Source of the DNA: Streptosporangiaceae bacterium
GTDB taxonomy: Bacteria > Actinomycetota > Actinomycetes > Streptosporangiales > Streptosporangiaceae
DNA length: 7,281 bases
Assembly: GCA_030040415.1 (NCBI GenBank)
Contig: JASHTT010000058.1
Span: 1 to 7,281, forward strand
Direction of reading: 5' to 3'
This document shows positions 1-6,365 of the stretch, in pieces. Under the pieces are notes generated by a model. The model saw only the letters and a list, made by a program, of their open reading frames with translations, did not search any database and had not been told where the DNA came from. The first letter of the stretch is position 1. Every line of letters starts with the position of its first letter. A program made the position numbers and the translations under genes.

Positions 1-945
1 TCGGAGATCGTGGAAGCGCTGATCGACGCCGCCGAGGCGGGCAAGCAGGTCGTCGTCGTCGTCGAGATCAAGGCGCGCGGCGACGAGCGGGCGAACATCG
101 GCTGGGTGCGCAAGCTCGAGCAGGCGGGCTGCCACGTCGTGTACGGCATGCTCGGGCTGAAGACGCACTGCAAGATGGCGCTGGTGGTGCGCGAGGAACC
201 GGACGGCTCGCTGCGCAGGTTCTGCCACATCGGGACCGGCAACTACCACCCGAAGACCGCCCGGCTGTATGAGGACTTTGGCCTGCTCACCGCCGACCGG
301 ACCGTCGGTGAGGACGTCTCTGACCTGTTCAACCACCTGACCGGGTACAGCCGCAGGACCGACTACCGGCGGTTGCTTGTCGCGCCTGCCCGGGTACGGA
401 CCGGGCTGATCGAACGGATCAACGGCCAGGCCGAGCTCGTGCGGGCCGGGAAGCCCGCGCTCATCCAGATGAAGTGCAACGCGCTCATCGACGAGGCGAT
501 GATCGACTCCCTGTACCGGGCGTCGATGATGGGCGTGCCGATCGACCTGTGGGTACGCGGGATCTGCGCGCTGCGACCGGGCGTTCCCGGCTTGTCCGAG
601 ACGATCAGGGTGCGCAGCGTGGTGGGCAGGTTCCTTGAGCACTCGCGGGTCTACGCGTTTGGCACGGGCGAGGCAGAGTCACCGGACGAGGTGTGGATCG
701 GCAGCGCGGACCTCATGCACAGGAACCTGGACCGGCGGGTGGAATTGCTGGTCGGGGTGACGGATCGCGGACAGCGCAGCCAGTTGCGGCAGCTGATCGG
801 CATGGCGATGGATCCGGGAACGGCTTCCTGGTGGCTAGACGCCGACGGCATCTGGACACGCCATCACCTAGACTCCTCCGGTGCCCCATTGCTCGACATC
901 CAGGACCAGCTCATCACCTCAGGGCGCGGCCGCGGCGATGCCTGA
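1..945 (+). CDS. ppk: Polyphosphate kinase 1, C-terminal part (5' end outside window)
   Basis: PPK1 reversibly transfers the gamma phosphate of ATP onto polyphosphate chains. The reading frame is open from base 1, so the N-terminal and head domains are missing; 314 residues are visible, a little under half of a typical PPK1 of about 690-740 aa. The visible part covers the two phospholipase-D-like catalytic domains. The stretch [10 protein letters not shown] carries the histidine (codon 166-168) equivalent to the autophosphorylated His435 of E. coli PPK, followed by [17 protein letters not shown]. The second domain shows [16 protein letters not shown] and [10 protein letters not shown], whose His (codon 640-642) matches E. 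coli His592, then [16 protein letters not shown]. Both catalytic histidines are intact, so the enzyme looks functional. The last 8 nt overlap the next gene (ATGCCTGA). An internal ATG at base 10 is not the start, because the homology continues to the left edge. Confidence 0.97.
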   Translation, partial: SEIVEALIDAAEAGKQVVVVVEIKARGDERANIGWVRKLEQAGCHVVYGMLGLKTHCKMALVVREEPDGSLRRFCHIGTGNYHPKTARLYEDFGLLTADRTVGEDVSDLFNHLTGYSRRTDYRRLLVAPARVRTGLIERINGQAELVRAGKPALIQMKCNALIDEAMIDSLYRASMMGVPIDLWVRGICALRPGVPGLSETIRVRSVVGRFLEHSRVYAFGTGEAESPDEVWIGSADLMHRNLDRRVELLVGVTDRGQRSQLRQLIGMAMDPGTASWWLDADGIWTRHHLDSSGAPLLDIQDQLITSGRGRGDA

Positions 946-1879
946 CCAGCCCGAGACTGGCCAGGTCAGGGCCGCTGGGGCGGTGTTGTGGCGGCTCACC
1001 GGGCCAGACTCGGCCGACCTGCAGGTCGGCATCATTCACCGGCCGAAGTACGACGACTGGAGCTTCCCGAAGGGCAAGCTCGAGCCCGGCGAGCACGTGC
1101 TGCGGGCTGCGGTGCGCGAGGTTGCCGAGGAGACCGGGCTGACAGTCGCGCTCGGCCGCAGGCTGCCGCACGTCAGTTACGCCTACCGTGGCATCAGCAA
1201 GCGCGTCGATTACTGGGCCGCCAGGGTCGACGGCGCGGCGCTGCCGTTCGCGCCCGGCGACGAGGTCGATCGGTTCGAGTGGCTGACCGCCGAGCAAGCG
1301 GGCGCCCGGCTGAGCTACCCGCACGATGTGGAGTTGCTGGCCGAATTCAGCGCCGGACCGCTCGAAACTGTCCCGTTCATACTGCTTCGTCATGCCTCGG
1401 CCGGCCGCAAGTCGGACTGGCCGGCCGACGACATTGCCAGGCCGCTGGACGCACAGGGGACGGCGGAGGCCGAAGACCTGGCGGGCCTGCTGCACTGCTT
1501 CGGGGTCGCTGGCGCGGTCAGCTCGCCGGCGGAACGCTGCCTGGCCACGGTCCGGCCTTATGCGAGCGCCGTCGGTGCTGACATAGCCGCCGAGGACGCG
1601 TTCCTCCCGGCGGGGGAGAGCGAGTTTGCGGCAGCAGACGCTGCCGCAGCGATGGCGCGGCTCGCCGCCGCGGGGGAGCCCGTGATCGTCTGCGCGCACC
1701 GGGAGAACCTGCCGGTGCTTGTCGAGGCCGCCTGCGATCAGCTCCAGGCGGTGCCACCGGGTGGTCCGCGGCTGCACAAGGCCGAATTCCTGGTGCTGCA
1801 CGCTTCGGCCGGGAAGCTGGCCGCGGCGGAACGGCATCAGGCCAGGGCCTTAGGGCTGGCGCTGCACAGGCCGCGGTGA
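938..1879 (+). CDS. mutT1: MutT1-type Nudix hydrolase with C-terminal histidine phosphatase domain
   Basis: Predicted 313-aa two-domain cytosolic enzyme of the mycobacterial MutT1 type. These hydrolyse oxidised purine nucleotides such as 8-oxo-(d)GTP, and some act on diadenosine polyphosphates. Residues 10-135 form the Nudix domain. A perfect Nudix box (GX5EX7REUXEEXGU) occupies residues 46-68, with the metal-binding REVAEE at 60-65. Residues 146-313 form a histidine-phosphatase domain with LLRHASAG (catalytic His152), the supporting SSPAERC (195-201) and a second conserved His254 in CAHREN. The start is ATG 938: family homology begins just after it, and it overlaps the ppk stop, which suggests translational coupling. 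An in-frame ATG at 881 would add 19 residues encoded inside ppk and is less likely. In M. tuberculosis ppk and mutT1 are also neighbours (Rv2984/Rv2985c), which supports the call. Exact substrate preference cannot be read from sequence. Confidence 0.92.
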   Translation: MPDQPETGQVRAAGAVLWRLTGPDSADLQVGIIHRPKYDDWSFPKGKLEPGEHVLRAAVREVAEETGLTVALGRRLPHVSYAYRGISKRVDYWAARVDGAALPFAPGDEVDRFEWLTAEQAGARLSYPHDVELLAEFSAGPLETVPFILLRHASAGRKSDWPADDIARPLDAQGTAEAEDLAGLLHCFGVAGAVSSPAERCLATVRPYASAVGADIAAEDAFLPAGESEFAAADAAAAMARLAAAGEPVIVCAHRENLPVLVEAACDQLQAVPPGGPRLHKAEFLVLHASAGKLAAAERHQARALGLALHRPR

Positions 1880-1882
1880 GCC

Positions 1883-1897
1883 GACGCGGCTCGCGTC
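1883..1897 (+). terminator. Short GC-rich hairpin after mutT1
   Basis: A perfect 6-bp stem, GACGCG and CGCGTC, with a GCT loop begins 3 nt after the mutT1 stop in the 58-bp gap between convergent mutT1 and ogt. There is no T-tract, as is common for actinobacterial terminators. The stem is short, so termination is an inference from position and symmetry. It could equally serve ogt transcripts arriving from the other side. Confidence 0.35.
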
Positions 1898-1937
1898 CCC
1901 GTCAGTCCCGGCCGGTGTGGCCCGCTGCTGCCCGCCG

Positions 1938-2483
1938 CTAACCGGGCTGCCAGTCGAGGGTGGGCGGCAATGCCCCTTCCAGGATGAGCAGCCAGCGCTT
2001 GACCTCCGGCCCGGCACCTCCGCTGTAGCCGCCGAGGCCATTGCTTGCCAGCACGCGATGGCACGGCACGATCACCGGGATGGGGTTGCTGCCCATGATC
2101 TGACCTACGGACCGCGCAGGGACGCTTGCGCCGTTGCTGGACAACCCGGCGCGCGCTGCGAGCGCACCGTAGCTGATCGTCTGCCCGTACCCGACGGAGC
2201 CGAACAGCACCTGCAGCACGTGACGTCTGGTGTCCGGCATCGCCGGCCAGTCGAGCGGTAGCTCGAAGGTGGTCCGGCGCCCGGCGAAGTACTCGGCAAG
2301 CTGCTGTCGCGCAATCTCGGCCAGCTCCCCGTGGCTGCCCTGACCCTGGGTAGCCTGGCCAATCGTCGCGTTGCCTCGCCTCGCAGGCGGTCGGCCGAAC
2401 CGCACGCTGGCAACGCCCGCCGCGCTGCAGCCCACCGACACACAGCCGACCGGAGTGCTCAAGCACGCCCACGACAGTCCCAT
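1938..2483 (-). CDS. ogt: Methylated-DNA--protein-cysteine methyltransferase (O6-alkylguanine-DNA alkyltransferase)
   Basis: Single-turnover repair protein that moves the alkyl group from O6-alkylguanine (and O4-alkylthymine) in DNA to its own cysteine. The product is 181 aa. Residues 1-80 form the weakly conserved N-terminal domain. Residues 85-172 are the alkyltransferase domain, with YGQTISYGALA (99-109), the arginine-finger segment PARSVGQIMGSNP (122-134, Arg124) and the active-site motif PCHRV (140-144, acceptor Cys141), followed by GLGGYSGG and EVKRWLLILEG. All key residues are present. The start ATG at 2483 is chosen because PVGCVSV-type Ogt homology begins right after it. No convincing Shine-Dalgarno precedes it, but a -10-like GAGAAT ends 6 nt upstream, which would place the transcript start on the A of the ATG (leaderless). 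A further in-frame ATG at 2552 adds 23 unconserved residues and would run across that promoter. The gene converges on mutT1 and diverges from the DUF2695 gene. Confidence 0.95.
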   Translation of the reverse strand: MGLSWACLSTPVGCVSVGCSAAGVASVRFGRPPARRGNATIGQATQGQGSHGELAEIARQQLAEYFAGRRTTFELPLDWPAMPDTRRHVLQVLFGSVGYGQTISYGALAARAGLSSNGASVPARSVGQIMGSNPIPVIVPCHRVLASNGLGGYSGGAGPEVKRWLLILEGALPPTLDWQPG

Positions 2484-2489
2484 GCCTGC

Positions 2490-2512
2490 ATTCTCGCGGT
2501 CCCGTCTGACAG
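2490..2512 (-). promoter_or_regulatory. Candidate DNA-damage (PafBC/RecA-NDp-like) promoter of ogt
   Basis: Read on the minus strand: CTGTCAGAC (2512-2504), 8 nt, then GAGAAT (2495-2490). The mycobacterial RecA-independent damage promoter is TTGTCRGTG-N8-TAnnnT. The core TGTCRG and the 8-nt spacing match; the first, eighth and ninth bases of the box differ, and the -10 has G instead of T in first place. If GAGAAT spans -12 to -7, +1 is 2483, the A of the ogt ATG. The match is visual and imperfect; the exact spacing and the agreement with a leaderless start raise confidence. Confidence 0.42.
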
Positions 2513-2516
2513 ACGG
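2502..2516. promoter_or_regulatory. Perfect 15-bp palindrome upstream of ogt
   Basis: CCGTCTG-A-CAGACGG: two perfect 7-bp arms around a single A. A one-base centre suits a dimeric DNA-binding protein better than an RNA hairpin. It overlaps the TGTCAG box of the candidate ogt promoter and lies at about -33 to -19 relative to the predicted ogt start, a position where a bound regulator would affect transcription. The regulator is unknown, and the site does not resemble the actinobacterial LexA box. Confidence 0.4.
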
Positions 2517-2530
2517 CCAGGCGCCGGAGA

Positions 2531-2553
2531 CTGTCGGAGGCCGGCGGTACAAC
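2531..2553 (+). promoter_or_regulatory. Candidate DNA-damage (PafBC/RecA-NDp-like) promoter of the DUF2695 gene
   Basis: CTGTCGGAG (2531-2539), exactly 8 nt, then TACAAC (2548-2553). Compared with TTGTCRGTG-N8-TAnnnT, the box matches 7 of 9 positions, including the TGTCRG core, and the -10 matches apart from its last base. The expected transcript start is near 2560, giving a leader of about 35 nt that contains the ribosome-binding site AAAGGA at 2582-2587. It faces away from the similar element in front of ogt. Confidence 0.45.
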
Positions 2554-2594
2554 TGCCAGTGTCAGGTCGCCAGCAACCCTGAAAGGACACGGGG

Positions 2595-2945
2595 ATGGCA
2601 GAGAACATCGCCGACAAGGTCGAGGCCGAGGTCGCCGAGCTATCGCGGACGCTGACCGAGCCGGGCGAGCATGAGTGCCTGCGCTGCTTCTTGCTCAGGA
2701 TGGTCAACGAGTTCGGCTGCGATGGCAGGCACCGGTGGACAATCCGGTGGCGTGATCAGCGCGCACCGCAGGCAACGAGGCTGTTGCGGAAGCTGACCCA
2801 GCTCGGCGGGTGCTGCGACTGCGAGGTACTGCTGAACGTCTTTCCCGACTACCCGGAGACCGGCACGCTGCTGCCGTGTGCCGGGCAGCCGTTGGCTGGT
2901 TCTGCGGTGCCGTGCAGCCTGAAGCAGATGCGCCGCACCGCATGA
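2595..2945 (+). CDS. DUF2695 family cysteine-rich protein, function unknown
   Basis: A 116-aa protein matching the DUF2695 family pattern, which has no established biochemical role that I know of. The family core runs from about residue 25 to 83: ECLRCFLLRM (Cys28, Cys31), FGCDGRHRWT (Cys42), WRDQRAP (52-58) and GGCCDCEVLLNV (Cys73, Cys74, Cys76). The spaced cysteines suggest a structural zinc or redox site; that is inference. The N-terminal 24 residues are acidic and probably helical. The C-terminal 30 residues after NVF look unconserved and add two cysteines. No signal peptide or membrane segment is visible, so it is likely cytosolic. The start is fixed by AAAGGA 7 nt upstream of ATG 2595. 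It is monocistronic, divergent from ogt, with a damage-type promoter candidate, so a role in the response to DNA damage is possible. Its stop lies 5 bp from the stop of rnd. Confidence 0.85.
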   Translation: MAENIADKVEAEVAELSRTLTEPGEHECLRCFLLRMVNEFGCDGRHRWTIRWRDQRAPQATRLLRKLTQLGGCCDCEVLLNVFPDYPETGTLLPCAGQPLAGSAVPCSLKQMRRTA

Positions 2946-2950
2946 AGGGC

Positions 2951-4198
2951 CTACTCGTCGCCCTTCTCCTGGACTCTGAGCAGTGCCCTGGCGATCGGCA
3001 GCGCTGTCAGCTCCACCTGCCAGCGCCTGGCCCCGTAACTCGTCAGGTCTGCGGCTACCGTCTCGGCTGCCAGCTCGGCCGGCGGCTGCCAGGAGAGCCT
3101 GCGTACCGAGTCGGGGGGCAGCAGGTTCTCCGCTGGCAGATGATGCTCGTCGGCTAGCGCCGCCACCGCCCCGCGGACGGCGGTCAGCCGCTTCGCGGCC
3201 TCCGGGTCCCGCTCCGGCCAGCGATGTGCGGGCGGCGGCCCGTCGCCCTGCGGTGCGGAAGCGGCGGGCAGCTCTCCGTCTGGCAGGGCTCGAGCCTTGC
3301 TCACCGAGCGCGCCCAGTCGGCCAGGTTCCTGCGCGCGCCGCGGCCGGTGAACCCGGCGATCGTGCTCAGCTCGTCCAGGCTGGCAGGCATCGCCCTTGC
3401 GGCCGCCACGATGGCGGCATCCGGCAGCACCTTCGTCGGCGACAGGTCGCGCCGACGGGCAATCTTGTCGCGTTCGAGCCAGAGTTCGCGCACGACGGCG
3501 AGACCGCGCCGGTTGTGCACCCGGTGGATGCCTGAGGTACGGCGCCAGGGATCGGGCCGCGGCGGTGGCGGCTCGGCGGCCAGCACGGCCGCGAACTCCT
3601 GCTCCGCCCACGCCATCTTGCCGTGCTCGATGAGCCTTGCGGCGAGCACGTCGCGGAGTTCGACCAGCACCTCGACGTCCAGTGCCGCGTACCGCAGCCA
3701 GTCTTCCGGCAGCGGTCTCTTCGACCAGTCCGCCGCGGAGTGAGACTTCTCCAGGCCGAGGCCTAGCTCCGACTCGACGAGCGCGGCCAGGCCCACTCGC
3801 GGGCAGCCGAGCAGCCGCCCGGCCACCTCGGTGTCGAAGAGGCGGGGCGGCCGGTAGCCAAGCTCTGCCAGGCACGGCAGGTCCTGCGACGCCGCGTGCA
3901 GCACGGCCTCGGTGTCGGCGAGCGCGGCGTCCAGCCCGGACAGATCGGGACAGGCGACCGGATCGATCAGCACCGTGCCAGAACCGACTCGGCGCAGTTG
4001 CACGAGGAACGCTCGGTGGCCATACCGGAACCCTGACGCCCGCTCCGCGTCAACGGCCACCGGGCCTGTGCCGCGGGCGAGGGCCTCGACGGCGGCCTTG
4101 AGCGCGCCGGGGTTCGCGATCAGCGGGGGCAGGCCGTCGCGCGGTTCCAGCAGCGGCTCGACCTCGCGCTCCGCTGACACGCCATCCGGCTCCGTCAT
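2951..4198 (-). CDS. rnd: Ribonuclease D (DEDDy 3'-5' exonuclease with HRDC domain)
   Basis: A 415-aa actinobacterial RNase D-type 3'-5' exoribonuclease, expected to trim the 3' ends of tRNA and other stable RNAs in the cytosol. Residues 25-205 form the DEDDy exonuclease fold: Exo I DAERASGF with Asp50 and Glu52, Exo II HAASQDLPCL with Asp106, Exo III YAALDVEVL with Tyr170 and Asp174. All metal-binding acids are present. An HRDC domain follows at about 228-305 (NRRGLAVVRELWLERD, then LSTIAGFTGRGARR). Residues 340-415 are a further C-terminal helical region typical of actinobacterial members. The start is ATG 4198, overlapping the DUF3000 stop by ATGA; no strong Shine-Dalgarno is present, so translation probably depends on reinitiation. 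An upstream in-frame ATG at 4273 would lie inside DUF3000 and adds a low-complexity Arg-rich leader. The last gene of a three-gene operon, it matches the order of M. tuberculosis Rv2681 beside Rv2680 and hemE (Rv2678c). Confidence 0.93.
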   Translation of the reverse strand: MTEPDGVSAEREVEPLLEPRDGLPPLIANPGALKAAVEALARGTGPVAVDAERASGFRYGHRAFLVQLRRVGSGTVLIDPVACPDLSGLDAALADTEAVLHAASQDLPCLAELGYRPPRLFDTEVAGRLLGCPRVGLAALVESELGLGLEKSHSAADWSKRPLPEDWLRYAALDVEVLVELRDVLAARLIEHGKMAWAEQEFAAVLAAEPPPPRPDPWRRTSGIHRVHNRRGLAVVRELWLERDKIARRRDLSPTKVLPDAAIVAAARAMPASLDELSTIAGFTGRGARRNLADWARSVSKARALPDGELPAASAPQGDGPPPAHRWPERDPEAAKRLTAVRGAVAALADEHHLPAENLLPPDSVRRLSWQPPAELAAETVAADLTSYGARRWQVELTALPIARALLRVQEKGDE

Positions 4199-4866
4199 GA
4201 CCCGGGTCTGCGGCGCTGCGGTCGCAACTCGGCGACGCCGGGTGCAACCGGCGGCAGGCCAGCCGCCGCGCACACCACGTCACACCACGCGGCGACATGC
4301 AGGTCAAGCTCGGGGCCGGTGCGGTCGGGTTCGGGCGACCACGAGGCCCGCAACTCAAAGCCCGTCGCGTCCGGCTCGTGCTCCTTGCCGCCGAACCCCT
4401 GGGTGATCACGCTCGTCACGGTTCCGCTGATCTTCCTGTACGCGGCGCCGGAGGCGTCCAGCGCCTCGGTGAGCCAGCTCCAGCCGACCGCGTTGATCAG
4501 CGGGTCCACGGCCATTTCCGGATCTAGCTCAGCTCGAACATAGCTGATGACCCGATACGTTCCGTCCCAGCCCGGCTGGCCAGCCGGGTCGAAGAGCAAT
4601 ACGAACTTGCCCCAGCCGATCTCAGCGTCCGCTGCGTCGGCGCCGCCGGTCACGGTGACCGCTATCGCCCAGGCATGCGGAGCCAGCCGCCGTGGCGCAG
4701 GTTCGCGCTCAAACGCCAGCTCGGGACGCTGGCGAGCCAGCTCGGCGATTCCGTTCTCCAGGCAGTCGACCGCACGCTGGAAGTCTGCGGCTGCCGGCTG
4801 GTCGAGTTCCGGATCGCCGGCCGGCCGCAGGTTGCGCGCGTGCGGCGTCGAGCGGGATGAAGTCAT
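4195..4866 (-). CDS. DUF3000 family protein, function unknown
   Basis: A 223-aa protein of the actinobacteria-restricted DUF3000 family; no biochemical activity is known to me. Family blocks are clear: [18 protein letters not shown] (53-70), [16 protein letters not shown] (90-105), [14 protein letters not shown] (109-122), [10 protein letters not shown] (128-137), SGTVTSV (147-153), FGG (158-160) and, near the end, a conserved hydrophobic block containing CAAAGLPPV. The first 20 residues look unstructured. No signal peptide or membrane helix is seen. The start ATG 4866 overlaps the upstream stop (ATGA), and homology does not extend before it; the reading frame is open up to an ATG at 5067, but that stretch lies inside the zinc-ribbon gene. 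The protein is coupled at both ends, to the zinc-ribbon gene and to rnd, which suggests fixed ratios and a possible link to RNA processing. That link is inference from context only. Confidence 0.9.
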   Translation of the reverse strand: MTSSRSTPHARNLRPAGDPELDQPAAADFQRAVDCLENGIAELARQRPELAFEREPAPRRLAPHAWAIAVTVTGGADAADAEIGWGKFVLLFDPAGQPGWDGTYRVISYVRAELDPEMAVDPLINAVGWSWLTEALDASGAAYRKISGTVTSVITQGFGGKEHEPDATGFELRASWSPEPDRTGPELDLHVAAWCDVVCAAAGLPPVAPGVAELRPQRRRPGS

Positions 4867-5162
4867 GCGACGCGGTCGCCGACCCGCGCCGACGTAGCAG
4901 CGCCGACCGCGGGCACCGGGCAACCGATCATCGAATTGGCGATCAGCAGTGCGGCGCCGCAGCTCAGGCAGTACCACTCCGGGCAGTACCGGTCGGCAGT
5001 GTCCGGGCACCAGCCAGCCGCGTCGTGATGCTGCGCAAAGAAGCGATTCCGGCCGCAGTCGGGGCAATGCTGATCGGAAGCGTACTGATAACTGCCATGC
5101 GGACCAGGACGGGCCGAAACAGGGTAGAACACCTCAGCAGCCTGCCGGATGGTCTCTGGCAC
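4863..5162 (-). CDS. Small cysteine-rich probable zinc-ribbon protein
   Basis: I do not recognise this 99-aa protein as a named family. It carries CPDC (Cys33, Cys36) and CLSC (Cys65, Cys68) about 28 residues apart, the layout of a four-cysteine zinc ribbon, with further cysteines at 52, 60 and 81 and an aromatic stretch YCPEWYC (59-65). The start GTG 5162 is chosen because AAGGGGG (5175-5169, minus strand) lies 6 nt upstream, an excellent ribosome-binding site. The longer frame opened by ATG 5327 would run across the hemE start and encodes an Arg-rich leader without recognisable features. The 3' end overlaps the DUF3000 ATG by 4 nt, making this the first gene of the operon with DUF3000 and rnd. 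A role as a nucleic-acid or protein adaptor for its operon partners is conceivable but unsupported by direct evidence. Confidence 0.75.
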   Translation of the reverse strand: MPETIRQAAEVFYPVSARPGPHGSYQYASDQHCPDCGRNRFFAQHHDAAGWCPDTADRYCPEWYCLSCGAALLIANSMIGCPVPAVGAATSARVGDRVA

Positions 5163-5232
5163 CTGAAGCCCCCTTGCCGTTGCCCTAGTAACGATGCTGG
5201 CACGCCGGCGACCGTGAGGGATGGACCGGCTG

Positions 5233-5247
5233 CGGCGTGTCACGCCG
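5233..5247. promoter_or_regulatory. Perfect 15-bp palindrome in the hemE/zinc-ribbon gap
   Basis: CGGCGTG-T-CACGCCG: two 7-bp arms around a single T, immediately followed by TTTT on the plus strand. It lies 69 bp before the hemE start and 71 bp before the zinc-ribbon start, so it could be an operator shared by both divergent genes. As RNA it would form a CGGCG/CGCCG stem with a 5-nt loop and a short U-run, a weak terminator or attenuator shape, but only if a plus-strand transcript starts further upstream. Confidence 0.35.
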
Positions 5248-5268
5248 TTTTGTCCGAGGTCACGGGCG

Positions 5269-5284
5269 CCGGGGCACGCCCCGG
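5269..5284. promoter_or_regulatory. Second inverted repeat upstream of hemE
   Basis: CCGGGG-CACG-CCCCGG, a perfect 6-bp inverted repeat with a 4-nt centre, followed closely by the 10-bp palindrome GCCGGCCGGC (5287-5296). If hemE transcription starts at 5316 the repeat covers roughly -47 to -32, the position of a -35 element or activator site. GC-rich DNA produces such repeats by chance fairly often, so the assignment is tentative. Confidence 0.25.
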
Positions 5285-5300
5285 TGGCCGGCCGGCGCTG

Positions 5301-5309
5301 TGCGATCAT
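5301..5309 (+). promoter_or_regulatory. Candidate extended -10 promoter for leaderless hemE
   Basis: TGC-GATCAT reads as an extended -10 (TGn followed by a hexamer with the important A in place 2 and T in place 6). If GATCAT spans -12 to -7, +1 is exactly 5316, the G of the chosen hemE GTG. No ribosome-binding site precedes that GTG, which fits a leaderless message. No good -35 hexamer is visible. Confidence 0.35.
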
Positions 5310-5315
5310 CCTGGT

Positions 5316-6353
5316 GTGACCCCGCAAGCCGACGTGTCCCCGTTCCTGCTCGCTTGCCGGCGCAAGCCGGTGCCGTATACGCCGGTCTGGTATATGCGCC
5401 AGGCAGGCCGGGCCCTACCGGAGTACCGGGCGCTCCGGACCAAGAAATCGATGCTCGATGCGTGCTCGACGCCGGACCTGGTCACCGAGATCACCATGCA
5501 GCCGGTACGGCGATATGGCGTGGACGCGGCCGTCTTGTTCAGCGACATCGTGGTACCACTGCGCGCAATCGGCGTGGGCATCGACATCAAGCCGGGCGTC
5601 GGGCCGGTGGTCGACCGGCCGATCAGGTCGGCCGCTGACCTGCCGAGGCTCCGGCCCTTGGAGGCCGGCGACGTACCGTACGTACCGCAGGCCGTCGGCA
5701 ATCTCGTCAAGGAACTGGCGGGCAAGCCGCTGATCGGCTTCGCCGGCGGCCCGTTCACGCTGGCCAGCTACCTGGTGGACGGTGGGCCGTCGAAGAACTA
5801 CGAGCTGACCAAGTCGCTGATGTACGCCGAGCCGGCGGTCTGGGCTGACCTGATGGACAGGCTCGCCGAGATCACGATCGCGTTCCTGCGCATCCAGGTG
5901 CAGGCCGGGGCGAGCGCCGTTCAGCTGTTCGACTCCTGGGCCGGCTCGCTCAGCCTCGACGACTACCGCGCCAACGTGTTGCCCTACAGCCGGAAGGTGT
6001 TCGCTGCGCTGGCCGACGCCGGAGTGCCGCGGATTCACTTCGGCGTCGGCACGGGGGAACTGCTCGGCGCCATGAGCGAGGCGGGGGCGGACGTGGTCGG
6101 CGTCGATTGGCGAGTCCCGCTAGATGAGGCGGTCCGTCGCGTCGAGCCCGGTAAGGCCCTGCAGGGGAACCTTGACCCGGCGATCCTGCTCGCACCGTGG
6201 CACGTCGTCGAACAGCGAGCGTTGCAGGTACTCGAGCGCGGCCGGACGGCGGAGGGGCACGTGTTCAACCTCGGCCACGGGGTGCTCCCGCAAACCGACC
6301 CCGACGTGCTCGCGAGGCTGACCGAGCTGGTGCACGTCGCGTCGCAGCGCTAA
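5316..6353 (+). CDS. hemE: Uroporphyrinogen decarboxylase
   Basis: Cytosolic haem-pathway enzyme that removes the four acetate carboxyls of uroporphyrinogen III to give coproporphyrinogen III. At 345 aa it is full length. The first signature [10 protein letters not shown] is at residues 23-32, the substrate-coordinating Asp is Asp77 in LFSDIVVPL, the second signature region [14 protein letters not shown] is at 141-154 with the active-site Tyr152, and the conserved C-terminal His is His321 in [14 protein letters not shown]. Asp155 follows where the signature usually has Glu or Ala, a mild change. The start is GTG 5316, giving the N-terminus expected for the family; the frame stays open far upstream (to 4692) but that part is antisense to the operon on the other strand and has no homology. 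hemE next to DUF3000 and RNase D is also the arrangement near M. tuberculosis Rv2678c-Rv2681. It is divergent from the zinc-ribbon operon. Confidence 0.96.
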   Translation: MTPQADVSPFLLACRRKPVPYTPVWYMRQAGRALPEYRALRTKKSMLDACSTPDLVTEITMQPVRRYGVDAAVLFSDIVVPLRAIGVGIDIKPGVGPVVDRPIRSAADLPRLRPLEAGDVPYVPQAVGNLVKELAGKPLIGFAGGPFTLASYLVDGGPSKNYELTKSLMYAEPAVWADLMDRLAEITIAFLRIQVQAGASAVQLFDSWAGSLSLDDYRANVLPYSRKVFAALADAGVPRIHFGVGTGELLGAMSEAGADVVGVDWRVPLDEAVRRVEPGKALQGNLDPAILLAPWHVVEQRALQVLERGRTAEGHVFNLGHGVLPQTDPDVLARLTELVHVASQR

Positions 6354-6365
6354 CCAGTCGCAGCC

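Noticed and set aside
48..63. Run of GTC triplets in ppk
   Set aside because: It encodes a valine run in a beta strand of the catalytic domain (the [10 protein letters not shown] segment); codon bias explains it.
914..1837. 307-aa minus-strand open frame
   Set aside because: Antisense to mutT1, which has intact Nudix and histidine-phosphatase motifs; the minus frame has none.
2555..2580. A further TGTCAG at 2561-2566 as another damage promoter
   Set aside because: No -10-like hexamer lies 8 nt after the box, and it would be inside the predicted leader of the DUF2695 transcript.
2640..3875. 411-aa open frame on the minus strand
   Set aside because: It lies in another frame of rnd and DUF2695, is Arg/Ala-rich and low in complexity, and shows no family motifs; a shadow frame typical of high-GC DNA.
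5233..5251. Palindrome followed by TTTT as an intrinsic terminator
   Set aside because: No plus-strand gene ends nearby, the T-run is only four bases and the one-base centre is better explained as a protein site.
4692..5315. N-terminal extension of hemE to an ATG at 4692
   Set aside because: The extra 208 residues are antisense to DUF3000 and the zinc-ribbon gene, lack homology, and HemE proteins begin near the GTG at 5316.
5163..5327. Longer start (ATG 5327) for the zinc-ribbon gene
   Set aside because: It would cross the hemE start and promoter and adds an Arg-rich leader, whereas GTG 5162 has a strong ribosome-binding site.
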